Counted from the first letter of the stretch, positions 29,405 through 38,900 are shown. The stretch: 64,000 nt of DNA from Desulfoluna limicola (GCF_021654575.1 NZ_AP024488.1:4425501-4489500), one strand, 5' to 3'. Notes: a model not told the origin generated them from the sequence alone. Translations and numbers: made by a program.

Positions 29405-30169
29405 ATGGGACATGTATTCGACTATCAGGAAGCCGGGCAATATGCCCAATGGCTCGAAATGGACAGGCACCGCGATGCCGCCGAGCGCCAGGCCCAACTG
29501 CTGGTGAAGCTCACCAAGCCGGCCTATGGCGATCGAATTCTCGACATCGGCTGCGGCACAGGGGTGACCCTTGCCTGTCTGGACCGCATGAAGCCCGGCC
29601 TGGATTTCACCGGCCTGGATGCCTCCACCTACATGCTGGATATCGCCGGTGAAACGCTGAAAAATCGCGCTGAACTGTTCAAAGGCACTGCCGAAGAGCT
29701 GCCCTTTGAAGACAACGCATTCAACTTTGCCATCCTCAACCTCACCCTGGAATTTGTGGCGTCCCCGGAAAAAGCCATCGCCGAAGCGGCACGCGTTGCC
29801 AAGGACCGCCTCTACATCGGCTTTTTCAACCGCCTGTCGCTGGGCGCGGTCCCCTCCCTCGGCAAAGGGCTCCATGGAAACCCCGTCTTTTCCAAGGCAC
29901 GGTTTCTCTCCACCTGGGAGGTTCGGCAGCTGATTCGAGGCATCCTGGGCAAAGTCCCTGTCACCTCCCGGACCATTACCTACCATCCACCCGCCGGAGG
30001 GCGCCTCCTAGGGCGCCTCTTTCAGCGCCTTCCATATGGGGCCTATACGGGCATGTCCGTCAGCCTTGTGCCCCGCTTCACCACCCGCCCTCTGTCACTT
30101 TTTACCGAAAAAGCCAGGCCGCAGAACATGAGCATTGGGGAGCAGTTTTTCAAACCCGACCCCCAGTAA
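29405..30169 (+). CDS. Class I SAM-dependent methyltransferase
   Basis: The 254-residue protein has motif I DIGCGTGVTLACL (about 47-59), motif II-type GLDASTYMLDIA and the late motif FAILNLTLEF. The N terminus MGHVFDYQEAGQYAQWL is typical of a group of anaerobe methyltransferases of unknown substrate. ATG 29405 was chosen on that basis; the frame is open to a TTG at 29369. Confidence 0.82.
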   Translation: MGHVFDYQEAGQYAQWLEMDRHRDAAERQAQLLVKLTKPAYGDRILDIGCGTGVTLACLDRMKPGLDFTGLDASTYMLDIAGETLKNRAELFKGTAEELPFEDNAFNFAILNLTLEFVASPEKAIAEAARVAKDRLYIGFFNRLSLGAVPSLGKGLHGNPVFSKARFLSTWEVRQLIRGILGKVPVTSRTITYHPPAGGRLLGRLFQRLPYGAYTGMSVSLVPRFTTRPLSLFTEKARPQNMSIGEQFFKPDPQ

Positions 30170-30208
30170 AAAACAGGATATGGCCCCACGGCCTCCAAGG
30201 AGCCCACC

Positions 30209-31237
30209 ATGGTCGAAGCTCTGTTGTATCAACGTTTGGAAAAAAACTCGGTTCGCTGCAACCTCTGCAGCCACCGCTGCACCATCAAAGAAGGAAGGCG
30301 GGGCAGATGCAGTGTCCGGGAGAACAGGGGCGGGATTCTCTACTCCCTTGTCTACGGCCAACTGGTGTCTGCCGCCTCGGATCCTGTGGAGAAAAAACCA
30401 ATCTGGCATGTGGCTCCCGGCAGTATCGCCTTTTCCGTTGCCTCCGTGGGGTGCAACTTCAGCTGCAGCTTCTGCCAGAATGCCGAGATATCCCAACGCC
30501 CTCCCGACGGAAAAGAGCGGGAAGGGGTTACCGTCACCCCCGAGGAGGCAGTGGAACATGCCCTTGCCGCAGGCGCCCGGAGCATCGCCTTTACCTACAC
30601 CGAGCCCACCGTGGCCTTTGAATTTGTCCTCGACACAGCCCGACACGCCAGGAAAAAAGGGCTCATCACCATCCTTGTCACCAACGGTTTCATGACCTTT
30701 GAAGCCATCGACCTGCTGGCCCCCCACCTAACCTGCGCCAACGTCGACCTCAAGGCCTACACCCAGGAGTTCTACAAGAACTATTGCCGAGCAGCCCTGG
30801 AGCCGGTGAAGGATGCCATCCTCTACCTCAAGCAGAAAGGGGTCTTCCTGGAGATCACCACCCTTCTCATACCCGGCCTCAACGACAGCATGGAAGAGGT
30901 CGGCAACATCGCCAGGTTTATCGCCGACGGACCGGGGGTTGCCACCCCCTGGCACATCAGCCAGTTCTACCCCACCTACCGCATGACCGATCGTCCCCCC
31001 ACCCCCATGGAAACCATTCTCGCCGCACGAGATGTTGGAATCGAAGCCGGATTGCGCTATGTATACACCGGCAATCTTCCACAGAATACGGGAGAAAACA
31101 CATTCTGTTACGGCTGCGGCAGAGCGGTGATCCAGCGATCGGGTTACCGGCTGATTGCTGTGGATATCAAGGACAACCGCTGCAGCTTCTGCGGCACATA
31201 CATTGACGGTATTGATATTGATGGACAGACTTCGTAA
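30209..31237 (+). CDS. amrS: AmmeMemoRadiSam system radical SAM enzyme
   Basis: The 342-residue protein has the PFL-activase-like pattern of AmrS: N-terminal cysteines CNLCSHRCTI (Cys17, Cys20, Cys24), the radical SAM cluster motif GCNFSCSFCQN (Cys82, Cys86, Cys89) and conserved IAFTYTEPTV. The C-terminal cysteines (CYGCG, CSFCG) may bind a metal. The usual partners (AMMECR1 and MEMO domains) are not in this window, and its product is not known to me. It overlaps the start of the prenyltransferase gene. Confidence 0.9.
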   Translation: MVEALLYQRLEKNSVRCNLCSHRCTIKEGRRGRCSVRENRGGILYSLVYGQLVSAASDPVEKKPIWHVAPGSIAFSVASVGCNFSCSFCQNAEISQRPPDGKEREGVTVTPEEAVEHALAAGARSIAFTYTEPTVAFEFVLDTARHARKKGLITILVTNGFMTFEAIDLLAPHLTCANVDLKAYTQEFYKNYCRAALEPVKDAILYLKQKGVFLEITTLLIPGLNDSMEEVGNIARFIADGPGVATPWHISQFYPTYRMTDRPPTPMETILAARDVGIEAGLRYVYTGNLPQNTGENTFCYGCGRAVIQRSGYRLIAVDIKDNRCSFCGTYIDGIDIDGQTS

Positions 31238-32141
31238 TCGAATCAAAGCGGCCATGGCCTCTCCTTCCGCCGTAAAAATGAAAGAGACCCTCGTCGTTTA
31301 CGGGCGCATGATCAAGTTCAGCCACACCATCTTCGCCCTCCCCTTTGCCCTCTCCGCAGTGGTCCTGGCGTCCTCCGAAGCGCCCCTTACCTTCTTCAAG
31401 CTTTTCTGGATTCTCGTGGCCATGGTGGGCGCACGAACCGCTGCCATGGGGGTGAACCGCATCGTGGACGCCGACATCGACGAAAGCAACCCGCGCACCG
31501 CCATGCGGGAGATCCCCAAAGGGGAGATCGGCAAAAAAGAGGCGTGGCTCGTGGTGGGAGGTGCCTCCCTTCTCTTCATCTTCGCCGCCTGGATGCTCAG
31601 CCCCCTTTGCTTCAAGCTCTCCGTACCGGTGCTGATCCTTCTGTGCGCCTACTCCTTTACCAAACGGTTTACCTGGCTCTGCCATATTTACCTGGGCTTC
31701 GCCATTTCCCTGGCCCCTCTGGGCGCCTGGGTCGCCGTCACCGGTGGGTTCTCCTGGGGCATTCTCGTCTTGAGCCTTGCTCTGCTGACCTACATCGCCG
31801 GTTTTGACATCCTCTATGCCTGCCAGGACACCGACTTTGACAGAGACAAGGGGCTTCACTCGATTCCTGCAAACCTGGGCGTACCCAAAGCGATGCAGAT
31901 TTCCACCGGTATTCACATTGCCACCTTCATCTCAATGCTCCTGCTCTGGCCCCTCTTCCACCTGGGCTGGCCCTACGGCCTCGCTGTCGCCATCATCGGC
32001 GCCCTTCTCGTGGTGGAGCACAAGCTGGTGAAACCCGACGACCTCACCCACGTCAATATCGCCTTCTTTCACATGAACAGCATCATCTCCGTCGTGCTCT
32101 TTGCAGGCATCCTCGCCGGCCACCTCACAGGGAGCCTGTAG
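31221..32141 (+). CDS. mqnP: UbiA-family prenyltransferase, probably MqnP
   Basis: Integral membrane enzyme of 306 residues with about eight to nine helices. Both aspartate-rich motifs are present: NRIVDADIDESNPR and DTDFDRDKGLHSIP. Next to ubiX and a long UbiD decarboxylase, it most likely attaches the prenyl chain to the naphthoate ring in the futalosine route to menaquinone. The start is uncertain: ATG 31221 overlaps amrS by 17 bases, and ATG 31254 or 31278 are alternatives. ubiX starts one base after its stop. Confidence 0.87.
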   Translation: MDRLRNRIKAAMASPSAVKMKETLVVYGRMIKFSHTIFALPFALSAVVLASSEAPLTFFKLFWILVAMVGARTAAMGVNRIVDADIDESNPRTAMREIPKGEIGKKEAWLVVGGASLLFIFAAWMLSPLCFKLSVPVLILLCAYSFTKRFTWLCHIYLGFAISLAPLGAWVAVTGGFSWGILVLSLALLTYIAGFDILYACQDTDFDRDKGLHSIPANLGVPKAMQISTGIHIATFISMLLLWPLFHLGWPYGLAVAIIGALLVVEHKLVKPDDLTHVNIAFFHMNSIISVVLFAGILAGHLTGSL

Positions 32142-32142
32142 C

Positions 32143-32739
32143 ATGAAACGCATCGTCACCGCCCTCTGCGGCGCCTCCGGCGCCCTCTACGGCCTCCGCC
32201 TGGTGAAAGCCCTGGCAGAGGCCGGAACGGAGATTGACCTCATCGTCTCAAGGGCGGGTCTGATCGTGGCCGACGAGGAACTGGGTCTTTCTGAAAAGGA
32301 GTTCAGGGAAACCCTTCATGGGTTCTGTAAAGCAAACGCAGACACAACCCTTCGCGTCCACGACGTCAACGACTTCACCGCAGCCCCGGCCAGCGGCTCC
32401 TGCCCCATCGACGCCATGGTGGTGGTCCCCTGCACCATGGCCAGCCTGGCCGCCATCGCCACGGGCAACGGGCGCAACCTCATCCACCGGGCCGCCGACG
32501 TCGCCCTCAAAGAGAAGCGCCCCCTGGTCCTCGTCCCCCGGGAAATGCCCTACAGCCTCATCCACCTGAAAAACATGACCGCCGCAGCCGAAGCTGGCGC
32601 CACCATCCTGCCTGCATCGCCTGCCTTCTACTCCAGGCCGGAAACCCTCGAGGCCTTAGCTGATACCGTGGTGGCACGCATCCTCGACCACATCGGCGTC
32701 ACCCCGGCCCGAGACCTGGTGCCCCGGTGGAAGGCATAA
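32143..32739 (+). CDS. ubiX: Flavin prenyltransferase UbiX
   Basis: Makes the prenylated FMN cofactor used by UbiD-type decarboxylases. The 198-residue protein starts MKRIVTALCGASGALYG and has the family motif VPCTMASLAAIATGNG...RAADVALKEKRPLVLVPREMP. It begins one base after the mqnP stop. A dispersed repeat starts six bases after its own stop, separating it from the rest of the menaquinone genes. Confidence 0.95.
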   Translation: MKRIVTALCGASGALYGLRLVKALAEAGTEIDLIVSRAGLIVADEELGLSEKEFRETLHGFCKANADTTLRVHDVNDFTAAPASGSCPIDAMVVVPCTMASLAAIATGNGRNLIHRAADVALKEKRPLVLVPREMPYSLIHLKNMTAAAEAGATILPASPAFYSRPETLEALADTVVARILDHIGVTPARDLVPRWKA

Positions 32740-32744
32740 AAACG

Positions 32745-32983
32745 TGCCTCCGGCGGCAAGGGGCTGAGCCCCTTGACCCCAGGTTCGTGAATGCTCCGAG
32801 CCCTCGTTCCTCGGGCACGTCACATTCACAGCTTTACAAAACGTAAAGCTGTCGTCACACAAACGTCAACTTTAGAGGCGGGAGCAGCCCACGCCGAACG
32901 CCATTGCAATTTACCCCGAGGTACGAGGGGGAAAGCGCAATGGCAATCCGCTTTCGAGGTGGCTCACCTCGCCGCCGGAGGCA
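32745..32983. repeat. Dispersed palindromic element, copies 6a and 6b (facing pair)
   Basis: 6a starts GCCTCCGGCGGC and has hairpin A AAGGGGctgaGCCCCTT and a hairpin with loop CCTCGTTCCTCGG. 6b has loop CGAGGTACGAGG with arms GCCATTGC / GCAATGGC and hairpin A GAGGTGgctCACCTC, ending GCCGCCGGAGGC. Between them is a separate hairpin, ACAGCTTTAC-N5-GTAAAGCTGT. Confidence 0.88.
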
Positions 32984-33021
32984 GATTTTCCCACGCTTTA
33001 ACCTTAAAAGGCTGGCTTCAT

Positions 33022-33513
33022 ATGCAGGAAACAAAAACCAAGGCCATGGAACTTCTCAGTCGGGCGCACATCATGACCCTGGCCACCTCTTGTGACGAGA
33101 AACCGTGGGCGGCGGCGGTGTATTATGTGGCCCACAAGGGGAGCCTGTACTTTTTTTCGAGTCCGGATGCCCGGCATATCCTGGAGGGAGAGGGGGAAGC
33201 GGCTGCGGCGACCATCCATGAGAACCCGTTTCATTTTCAGGAGATCGAGGGGCTGCAGATGGAAGGGACGATCACCAAGGCGGGGCTAACGCCCACGGCC
33301 ATGGCGGCTTTTTCCCGGTATGTGCAGCGGTTTCCGTTCTTGAAAGACCTCTTTTCGCTCCAGAACCTGGGAAGCCTTGCCGGCTTTCTTGCATCCGGCA
33401 AGCCCAAGTGGTACCGGTTTACCCCTGACACCGTTCTCTACCTTGACAACAGCGAGGGGTTCGGCCACCGCGTGGCGGTGGAGCCGGAAGAGCTTTTTCC
33501 TGAAGAAGAATAA
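33022..33513 (+). CDS. Pyridoxamine 5'-phosphate oxidase-fold protein
   Basis: The 163-residue flavin-binding split-barrel protein has the family's N-terminal pattern IMTLATSCDEKPWAAAVYYV and YFFSSPDARH. The substrate is unknown; it may be an FMN- or F420-type reductase. It sits within the menaquinone gene group, separated by repeats on both sides, so a link to the pathway is only positional. ATG 33022 was chosen because the upstream frame lies in repeat DNA. Confidence 0.8.
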   Translation: MQETKTKAMELLSRAHIMTLATSCDEKPWAAAVYYVAHKGSLYFFSSPDARHILEGEGEAAAATIHENPFHFQEIEGLQMEGTITKAGLTPTAMAAFSRYVQRFPFLKDLFSLQNLGSLAGFLASGKPKWYRFTPDTVLYLDNSEGFGHRVAVEPEELFPEEE

Positions 33514-33517
33514 AAAA

Positions 33518-33684
33518 TGCCTCCGGCGGCCAGGGGATAATCCCCTGGACCCCAGGTGGAGAATGAGTTCGCCCCTCGTTCCTCGGAACGAACTCATTCT
33601 CAGAGCTTTTTTTAAAACCTGTTTGTTAAACCCACTCTTTCAGATCAGGCAAAAGTTTAGCCCCCGGCAGGGCTGAATAGTTAC
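33518..33684. repeat. Dispersed palindromic element, copy 7 (variable-stem hairpin, complete right end)
   Basis: Starts TGCCTCCGGCGGC five bases after the preceding stop. Hairpin A is CCAGGGGAtaaTCCCCTGG; hairpin B has perfect 13-bp arms GAGAATGAGTTCG (33559-33571) and CGAACTCATTCTC (33589-33601) around the CCTCGTTCCTCGG loop. It continues through ACCTGTTTGTTAAACCC to the outer end GCTGAATAGTTAC. Confidence 0.9.
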
Positions 33685-33776
33685 CAAACAACAATTGCAT
33701 GGGTGGGGAAACCACGAAGGGCACGAAGCGCCCTACGGGCTTCACGAAGAAGGTAAAACCACCGCCACCATTATTC

Positions 33777-33876
33777 ACGGGCGCAGCCCGTCAGCAAATG
33801 TGATCGGCCTGAGGAACGAAGGACGGGAGCATTTGCAAACCAGCTTTCAAGGTGGCTCACCTTGCCGCCGGAGGCA
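33777..33876. repeat. Dispersed palindromic element, copy 8
   Basis: Reverse-type unit: ACGGGCGCAGCCCGT, then GCAAATG...CATTTGC arms around CTGAGGAACGAAGG, hairpin A AAGGTGgctCACCTT and end GCCGCCGGAGGC. It lies 30 bases before the UbiD gene and pairs with copy 7. Confidence 0.85.
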
Positions 33877-33906
33877 TGTTTTTTTTTCGACCATATGGAG
33901 CAGATC

Positions 33907-35745
33907 ATGACCTATGCCAGCATGAAAGAGTGCGTGGACGACCTTGAACAGCACGGCCACCTGATTCGTATTAAAGAGGAGGTGGATCCTTATCTGGAGA
34001 TGGCGGAGATCCACAGGCGAATATACGCGGCTGGGGGGCCTGCCCTTCTCTTTGAAAATGTGAAGGGGTCGCCTTTTCCTGCGGTCTCGAACCTCTTCGG
34101 GACTATAGAGCGTTCGCGGTTTATCTTCCGGCACACCCTGGATCAGGTCTCCCGACTGGTGGAAGCCAAGGTGGATCCGAAGTCCCTTTTGAAGCATCCG
34201 TTGAAAAACCTGATGCTGCCCTTCGCCGCCACCAAGGCCCTTCCCAGGAAGATGAAAGAAGCGCCTGTGATGGCGTGCACCACGGAATTAAGCTGCCTGC
34301 CCCAGGTCACCTGCTGGCCGGATGACGGTGGCCCCTTTGTCCTGCTGCCCCAGGTCTACTCCGAAGACCCCAAGAAGCCGGGCATCTTAGGGTCCAACAT
34401 GGGCATGTACCGTATCCAGCTGGCCGGAAACGAATACACGCCTGACAAAGAGATCGGCCTTCACTACCAGATCAAACGGGACATCGGCCGCCACCATGCC
34501 CACGCCATCGAAAAGGGACAGCCCTTAAGGGTGTCTGTTTTCGTGGGTGGCCCGCCTGCCCACACCTTTGCTGCGGTGATGCCCCTGCCGGAAAATATCC
34601 CTGAGGTGGCCTTTGCCGGCGCCCTTGCCGGACGTCGCTTTCGTTACACAAAAGAGAACGGTCACACCCTCTCTGCCGATGCCGACTTCTGCATCGTCGG
34701 CACCGTGGACCCAAAGGCCGTGAAGCCCGAAGGCCCCTTTGGCGATCACCTGGGCTACTACAGCCTCACCCACCCCTTTCCCTTTTTAACGGTGGAGAAG
34801 GTCTACCACCGAAAGGACGCCATCTGGCCCTTTACCGTGGTGGGGCGCCCGCCTGCAGAAGACACCAGCTTCGGGGCCCTGATCCACGAGATCACCGGCC
34901 CGGCCGTCCCGGACGCCATTCCCGGGGTTTCCGCCATCCACGCCGTGGACGCCGCAGGGGTCCATCCCCTGCTCCTTGCCATCGGCAAAGAGACCTACGT
35001 GCCCTACAGTGAGGGCAAAGACAAGAAACCCATGGAGCTTCTCACCCTCTCCAACGCCATCCTGGGCTTCGGGCAGTGCTCTTTGGCAAAGTACCTCTTC
35101 ATCACCGCCGAGGAGGACAACCCCACCCTCGACATCAACGATGAACGGGCCTTTCTCATTCACCTGTTCGAGCGAATGGACTTCTCCCGTGATCTCCATT
35201 TCCAGACCCGCGCCACCATGGACACCCTGGATTACTCGGCAGAAGGTTTGAACGAAGGCTCCAAAGTGGTCTTTGCCGCCGCAGGGGAAAAGAAGCGAAG
35301 CCTCACCACCACCCTCCCTTCGGGTTTCTCCCTCCCCGGCGGCTTTGGCAATCCCCACCTCGCCCTGCCCGGCGTCGTCATGGTGGAAGCGCCCCCCTTC
35401 GTGGATGCAGCCAACGGCGAGGCAACCGCCCACATTCTGGCAGACCACCTCGCCCAAACCGACACCACCGGCATCGCCCTTGTCGTCCTCACCGAAGACG
35501 CGCCCTTTGCCGCAAAAACCATGAACAATTTCCTCTGGACCACCTTCACCCGGTCCAACCCCAGCCACGACATCTACGGCGCCGGCGCCACCACCACCCA
35601 CAAACACTGGGGTTGCACCGGCCCCCTCATTATCGACGCACGGCTCAAACCCCACCACGCCCCGCCCCTCATCGAAGACCCCGAGGTCTCAAAACGCGTG
35701 GATGCCCTGTGCGAAAAGGGCGGACCGTTGTACGGGATTGTTTAA
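33907..35745 (+). CDS. mqnL: UbiD-family decarboxylase, probably the menaquinone enzyme MqnL
   Basis: Prenyl-FMN-dependent decarboxylase of 612 residues, the long form found in futalosine-pathway bacteria. Conserved UbiD segments are visible: KEGPFGDHLGYY-like PEGPFGDHLGYYS, VYHRKDAIWPFTVVGRPP and the late ELLTLSNAI region. With mqnP and ubiX nearby, decarboxylation of the naphthoate intermediate is likely. ATG 33907 was chosen for the GGAG six bases upstream; codons before it run into repeat DNA. Confidence 0.9.
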   Translation: MTYASMKECVDDLEQHGHLIRIKEEVDPYLEMAEIHRRIYAAGGPALLFENVKGSPFPAVSNLFGTIERSRFIFRHTLDQVSRLVEAKVDPKSLLKHPLKNLMLPFAATKALPRKMKEAPVMACTTELSCLPQVTCWPDDGGPFVLLPQVYSEDPKKPGILGSNMGMYRIQLAGNEYTPDKEIGLHYQIKRDIGRHHAHAIEKGQPLRVSVFVGGPPAHTFAAVMPLPENIPEVAFAGALAGRRFRYTKENGHTLSADADFCIVGTVDPKAVKPEGPFGDHLGYYSLTHPFPFLTVEKVYHRKDAIWPFTVVGRPPAEDTSFGALIHEITGPAVPDAIPGVSAIHAVDAAGVHPLLLAIGKETYVPYSEGKDKKPMELLTLSNAILGFGQCSLAKYLFITAEEDNPTLDINDERAFLIHLFERMDFSRDLHFQTRATMDTLDYSAEGLNEGSKVVFAAAGEKKRSLTTTLPSGFSLPGGFGNPHLALPGVVMVEAPPFVDAANGEATAHILADHLAQTDTTGIALVVLTEDAPFAAKTMNNFLWTTFTRSNPSHDIYGAGATTTHKHWGCTGPLIIDARLKPHHAPPLIEDPEVSKRVDALCEKGGPLYGIV

Positions 35746-35758
35746 GAGCACAAAAAGC

Positions 35759-35872
35759 ATGCCTCCGGCGGCGAGGTGAGCCACCTCGAAAGCGTATTGC
35801 AGTTGCGATTTGCCCCTCGTGCCTCGGGTCAAATCGCAACTGCCTTCGGCTCGGGCTTCGCCCGACTCCAGC
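35759..35872. repeat. Dispersed palindromic element, copy 9 (variable-stem hairpin)
   Basis: Starts GCCTCCGGCGGC 16 bases after the UbiD stop. Hairpin A is GAGGTGagcCACCTC; hairpin B has perfect 14-bp arms GCAGTTGCGATTTG (35799-35812) and CAAATCGCAACTGC (35830-35843) around CCTCGTGCCTCGG, then a CGGGCttcGCCCG hairpin. Confidence 0.9.
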
Positions 35873-36074
35873 AGGATAGGCGCATCACATAGTTTGGTAG
35901 GGTCTTCAATACACTGCCCTTATAGAATTTCTGATAGCTTGAGATCTCTCTCTCATTCAGCTCCCCCCCAACCATTCACATCCGTTCACCCCTGGCGTTA
36001 CACGTACAATTCCTGATACTTGTAAACACATGACAGGCGGTGGCGGCAACATAAACAGCCACCATTGGAGATCC

Positions 36075-36179
36075 CACGGGCGCAGCCCGTCAGCGAATGT
36101 GATCGACCTGAGGAACGAAGGTCGGGAGCATTCGCGAACCTGGGGTGCAGGGGCTCAGCCCCCTGCCCGCCGGAGGCAC
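36075..36179. repeat. Dispersed palindromic element, copy 10
   Basis: Reverse-type unit: ACGGGCGCAGCCCGT, arms GCGAATG / CATTCGC around CTGAGGAACGAAGG, hairpin A GCAGGGGctcaGCCCCCTGC and end CCGCCGGAGGC. It ends about 37 bases before the next start codon. Together with copy 9 it fills the gap between mqnL and the aminomutase-like gene. Confidence 0.85.
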
Positions 36180-36216
36180 GCTTTGACTCTGCCCTCAACT
36201 GTGATACAAGGCCCCT

Positions 36217-37281
36217 ATGAACTGGAAAGAGACACTCAAAAAATCGGTGGTTTCTGCGGAAGGCCTGAAGGGTGTTCCGGGAGTTGATGTGCACGACGTG
36301 GCTCGGGTTTCAGGGGTGTACCCCATGCGGATCAACCCGTACTGGCTTGGCTTGATGAAGAAAGCGGGAGCGCCACTGGTGCGCCAGGCGGTGCCCTGTG
36401 CCGACGAGCTTGCCGACACGCCCCTTTTGGAGGACCCGCTCTGCGAGGAGAAAGACTCCCCGGTATTCGGCCTCACCCACCGGTATCCGGACCGGGTGAT
36501 CTTTCTGGTCTCAAACGAATGCGCCCTGTACTGCCGCCACTGCATGCGAAAGCGAAAAGTGGGAAAAGCGGGCGGCAGGGTCACCGACGCCACCATCGAG
36601 GCCGGGCTTGCCTACATCGAAAAGACGCCGAAGGTTCGGGACGTGATTTTAACGGGCGGGGATCCCCTCCTCCTCTCCGACGAGAAGCTCGACGCCATTT
36701 TACATCGACTCTCGAAGATCTCCCATGTGGAGATGATCCGCATCCACAGCCGGGTGCCTGCAACGCTTCCCATGCGCATCACCGATAAGCTCTGCGCAGT
36801 GTTGGCGACATACGAAAAGCTCTGGATCAACACCCACTTCAACCATCCGGCGGAACTCACCCCCGAAGCGGAAATCGCACTAAAGCTTTTAAACGGAACC
36901 GGAGCGCCCCTGGGCTGCCAGACGGTTCTTCTCAAAGGGGTCAACGACTCCCCGGCCATCATGGCCGAACTCATGCGAAAGCTCACGAAAAACCGGGTGC
37001 GCCCCTACTACCTCCACCACGGCGACGCCGTCAAAGGAACCGGCCACTTCCGTACCTCCATCGAGGCGGGCCTTGCCATCATGGATTCGCTTCGGGGGCA
37101 TCTTTCCGGCCTTGCCGTCCCCACCTACGTCATCGACCTGCCCGGCGGGGGGGGGAAAACGCCTCTTCTTCCTGAGTCTATCATCTCAAAAGACGAAAAA
37201 GGCCTCACCGTCCGGGGCTACGACGGCAAGACCTACACCTACCCCGTGGGTGTGCCCCGGCACCAGATCAAGACACCGTAA
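36217..37281 (+). CDS. KamA-family radical SAM protein (lysine 2,3-aminomutase-like)
   Basis: The 354-residue protein carries the cluster motif CALYCRHCMRKR (Cys102, Cys106, Cys109) and the PLP-lysine motif DLPGGGGKTPLLP near the C terminus, as in lysine 2,3-aminomutase. It is shorter than typical clostridial enzymes (about 415) and lacks their C-terminal extension, and no beta-lysine acetyltransferase gene (ablB) or EF-P gene is adjacent. The substrate could be lysine or another amino acid. Confidence 0.85.
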   Translation: MNWKETLKKSVVSAEGLKGVPGVDVHDVARVSGVYPMRINPYWLGLMKKAGAPLVRQAVPCADELADTPLLEDPLCEEKDSPVFGLTHRYPDRVIFLVSNECALYCRHCMRKRKVGKAGGRVTDATIEAGLAYIEKTPKVRDVILTGGDPLLLSDEKLDAILHRLSKISHVEMIRIHSRVPATLPMRITDKLCAVLATYEKLWINTHFNHPAELTPEAEIALKLLNGTGAPLGCQTVLLKGVNDSPAIMAELMRKLTKNRVRPYYLHHGDAVKGTGHFRTSIEAGLAIMDSLRGHLSGLAVPTYVIDLPGGGGKTPLLPESIISKDEKGLTVRGYDGKTYTYPVGVPRHQIKTP

Positions 37282-37330
37282 TGCACCAGGCACAGGGCCG
37301 GCGCAAAAATAAAACACACATAAAATCTAA

Positions 37331-37480
37331 GCCTCCGGCGGCAAGGTGGGCCACCTTGAAAGCTGGTTTCCGCAGCGCTTTAACCCTCGTTCCTCGGGTC
37401 AAAACACAGCGGCGTTTTTACGACAATTGCCCACTTATTTTTTGCGTGAGCCCTTACGGAGGCGTACGCTGAATAGTCAC
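37331..37480. repeat. Dispersed palindromic element, copy 11
   Basis: Starts GCCTCCGGCGGC, hairpin A AAGGTGggcCACCTT, a partly degenerate hairpin B (CGCAGCGCTTTAACCC / GGGTC...CAGCG) around CCTCGTTCCTCGG, and outer end GCTGAATAGTCAC. The right inner end is degenerate (ACGGAGGC). It lies between the aminomutase-like gene and the convergent diguanylate cyclase. Confidence 0.8.
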
Positions 37481-37530
37481 TTTTTTTCGGCTGACGGATG
37501 CCTGGTCTAAGGTTCCAAGACAGCTCGGTT

Positions 37531-38670
37531 CTACATGTCGGGGCCGGCCACCCTGTTTCGCCCACTTTTTTTTGCATCATAAAGCCTGGTGTCGGCAAGT
37601 TGCAAAAGATCATCAAACGAGCCTTCGTCAGACGTTGAGGATGCATATCCGGCACTGACCGTCACATTTTTGGGGGCTTTTCCATCATTCAGATCAAAGA
37701 GAGTGCCCTCGACAGAACCACGTATTTTTTCGGCCACTTTTTTCACCCCAGAGATGTCAACCCAGAAAAGGATAATGAGAATTTCCTCTCCGCCAAAACG
37801 AATAATTTTGTCCTGTCGACGCACAGCCCCCAATAATAATTCAGACATTTTTTTCAGCAGCTGGTCACCGGCCGGGTGCCCATACGTGTCATTGAACATT
37901 TTAAAATGATCGATATCCAGCAGAATTAAGCCATACCCCTTTTCCCTGTTCTCCCTTGACCGCCCCAATTCCGATTTGATTCGATCTAAGACGTGCCGAT
38001 TGTAAAGGCCGGTCAGCCTATCATGCAAGGCCATGTTCTCCGTCATATCGAACACTTTCAAAACCACACGGTCAAAATATACGACCACGAGCATGCCAGC
38101 AATTAATACAAGGGTGAGTTGTACAAAAAAAATCGCATTAATCGTTTGATTAATGGACTCTGTTTTGCTGATAATTTCTTTTTTCTGGTGTGAATGGTGC
38201 CTGTGCAATTTCTGGTATGCATGAAATATCGTGTCAAATAATGATTGAACCTCCACCCTTTCTGCAGGTGAGTGTGTTGATTTTTCGTCATTCAACAACT
38301 GTTCCGTGATCTCTCGAAATGCCTGGTAGGCAAGTTCCATCTCCTCTATCGCTTGCATCACGAGGCCCATAGCACCCGCTGACGACTTATCGCTGACCAA
38401 ATATGATTTTAACTCTAAAAGTGCTTTGTCCGCTCTTTTTCGATCTTGCATGTACCGATCTGCTTCAGGAACACCCATGGTATCCATCATCATGGAATGC
38501 ACAGCTGAGTGAAAAATATCCCCGTTTTCCAAATGCCCGTAAGCTTCACCCATCCATGTCATATGCTGCGAGAGTGTTGAAACAGATCGCCAATAAATAA
38601 AGCTTGTTGTCAGTAGAAGCCCAACCAAGGCCGCAATAGACACTTTGATACCGAGACGAGACCCCCCCAT
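37531..38670 (-). CDS. Membrane diguanylate cyclase (GGDEF)
   Basis: The 379-residue inner-membrane protein has two helices (about 8-26 and 183-201) flanking a periplasmic helical sensor region, then a GGDEF domain (about 214-375). The active-site signature is GGEEI, and the substrate-binding DxxDxFKxxNDxxGHxxGD region is present (ILLDIDHFKMFNDTYGHPAG). It should make cyclic di-GMP, although the last residue of the signature is Ile instead of Phe. AGGGGA precedes ATG 38670. Codon use is more AT-rich than its neighbours. Confidence 0.9.
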   Translation of the reverse strand: MGGSRLGIKVSIAALVGLLLTTSFIYWRSVSTLSQHMTWMGEAYGHLENGDIFHSAVHSMMMDTMGVPEADRYMQDRKRADKALLELKSYLVSDKSSAGAMGLVMQAIEEMELAYQAFREITEQLLNDEKSTHSPAERVEVQSLFDTIFHAYQKLHRHHSHQKKEIISKTESINQTINAIFFVQLTLVLIAGMLVVVYFDRVVLKVFDMTENMALHDRLTGLYNRHVLDRIKSELGRSRENREKGYGLILLDIDHFKMFNDTYGHPAGDQLLKKMSELLLGAVRRQDKIIRFGGEEILIILFWVDISGVKKVAEKIRGSVEGTLFDLNDGKAPKNVTVSAGYASSTSDEGSFDDLLQLADTRLYDAKKSGRNRVAGPDM

Positions 38671-38900
38671 AATATCCCCTATGATTGCGAACCATTCAAA
38701 TCAAGGGGCAGAATACCACATGCCCCTTACATTTCACCCAACAGGTAAAAACGATCACGCCCCCACCTGTCCACCGGAAGCTGAAAGAGATTTTTTCGGG
38801 CTTTTGCCACCTCAACCATCATCGATCAAAGCCTTTTTGTCTCTGGCAACGACTGCTTCCGGCAACAGGGGGTGTGTTGACCGGCGCCCTGCCTTCGCCT

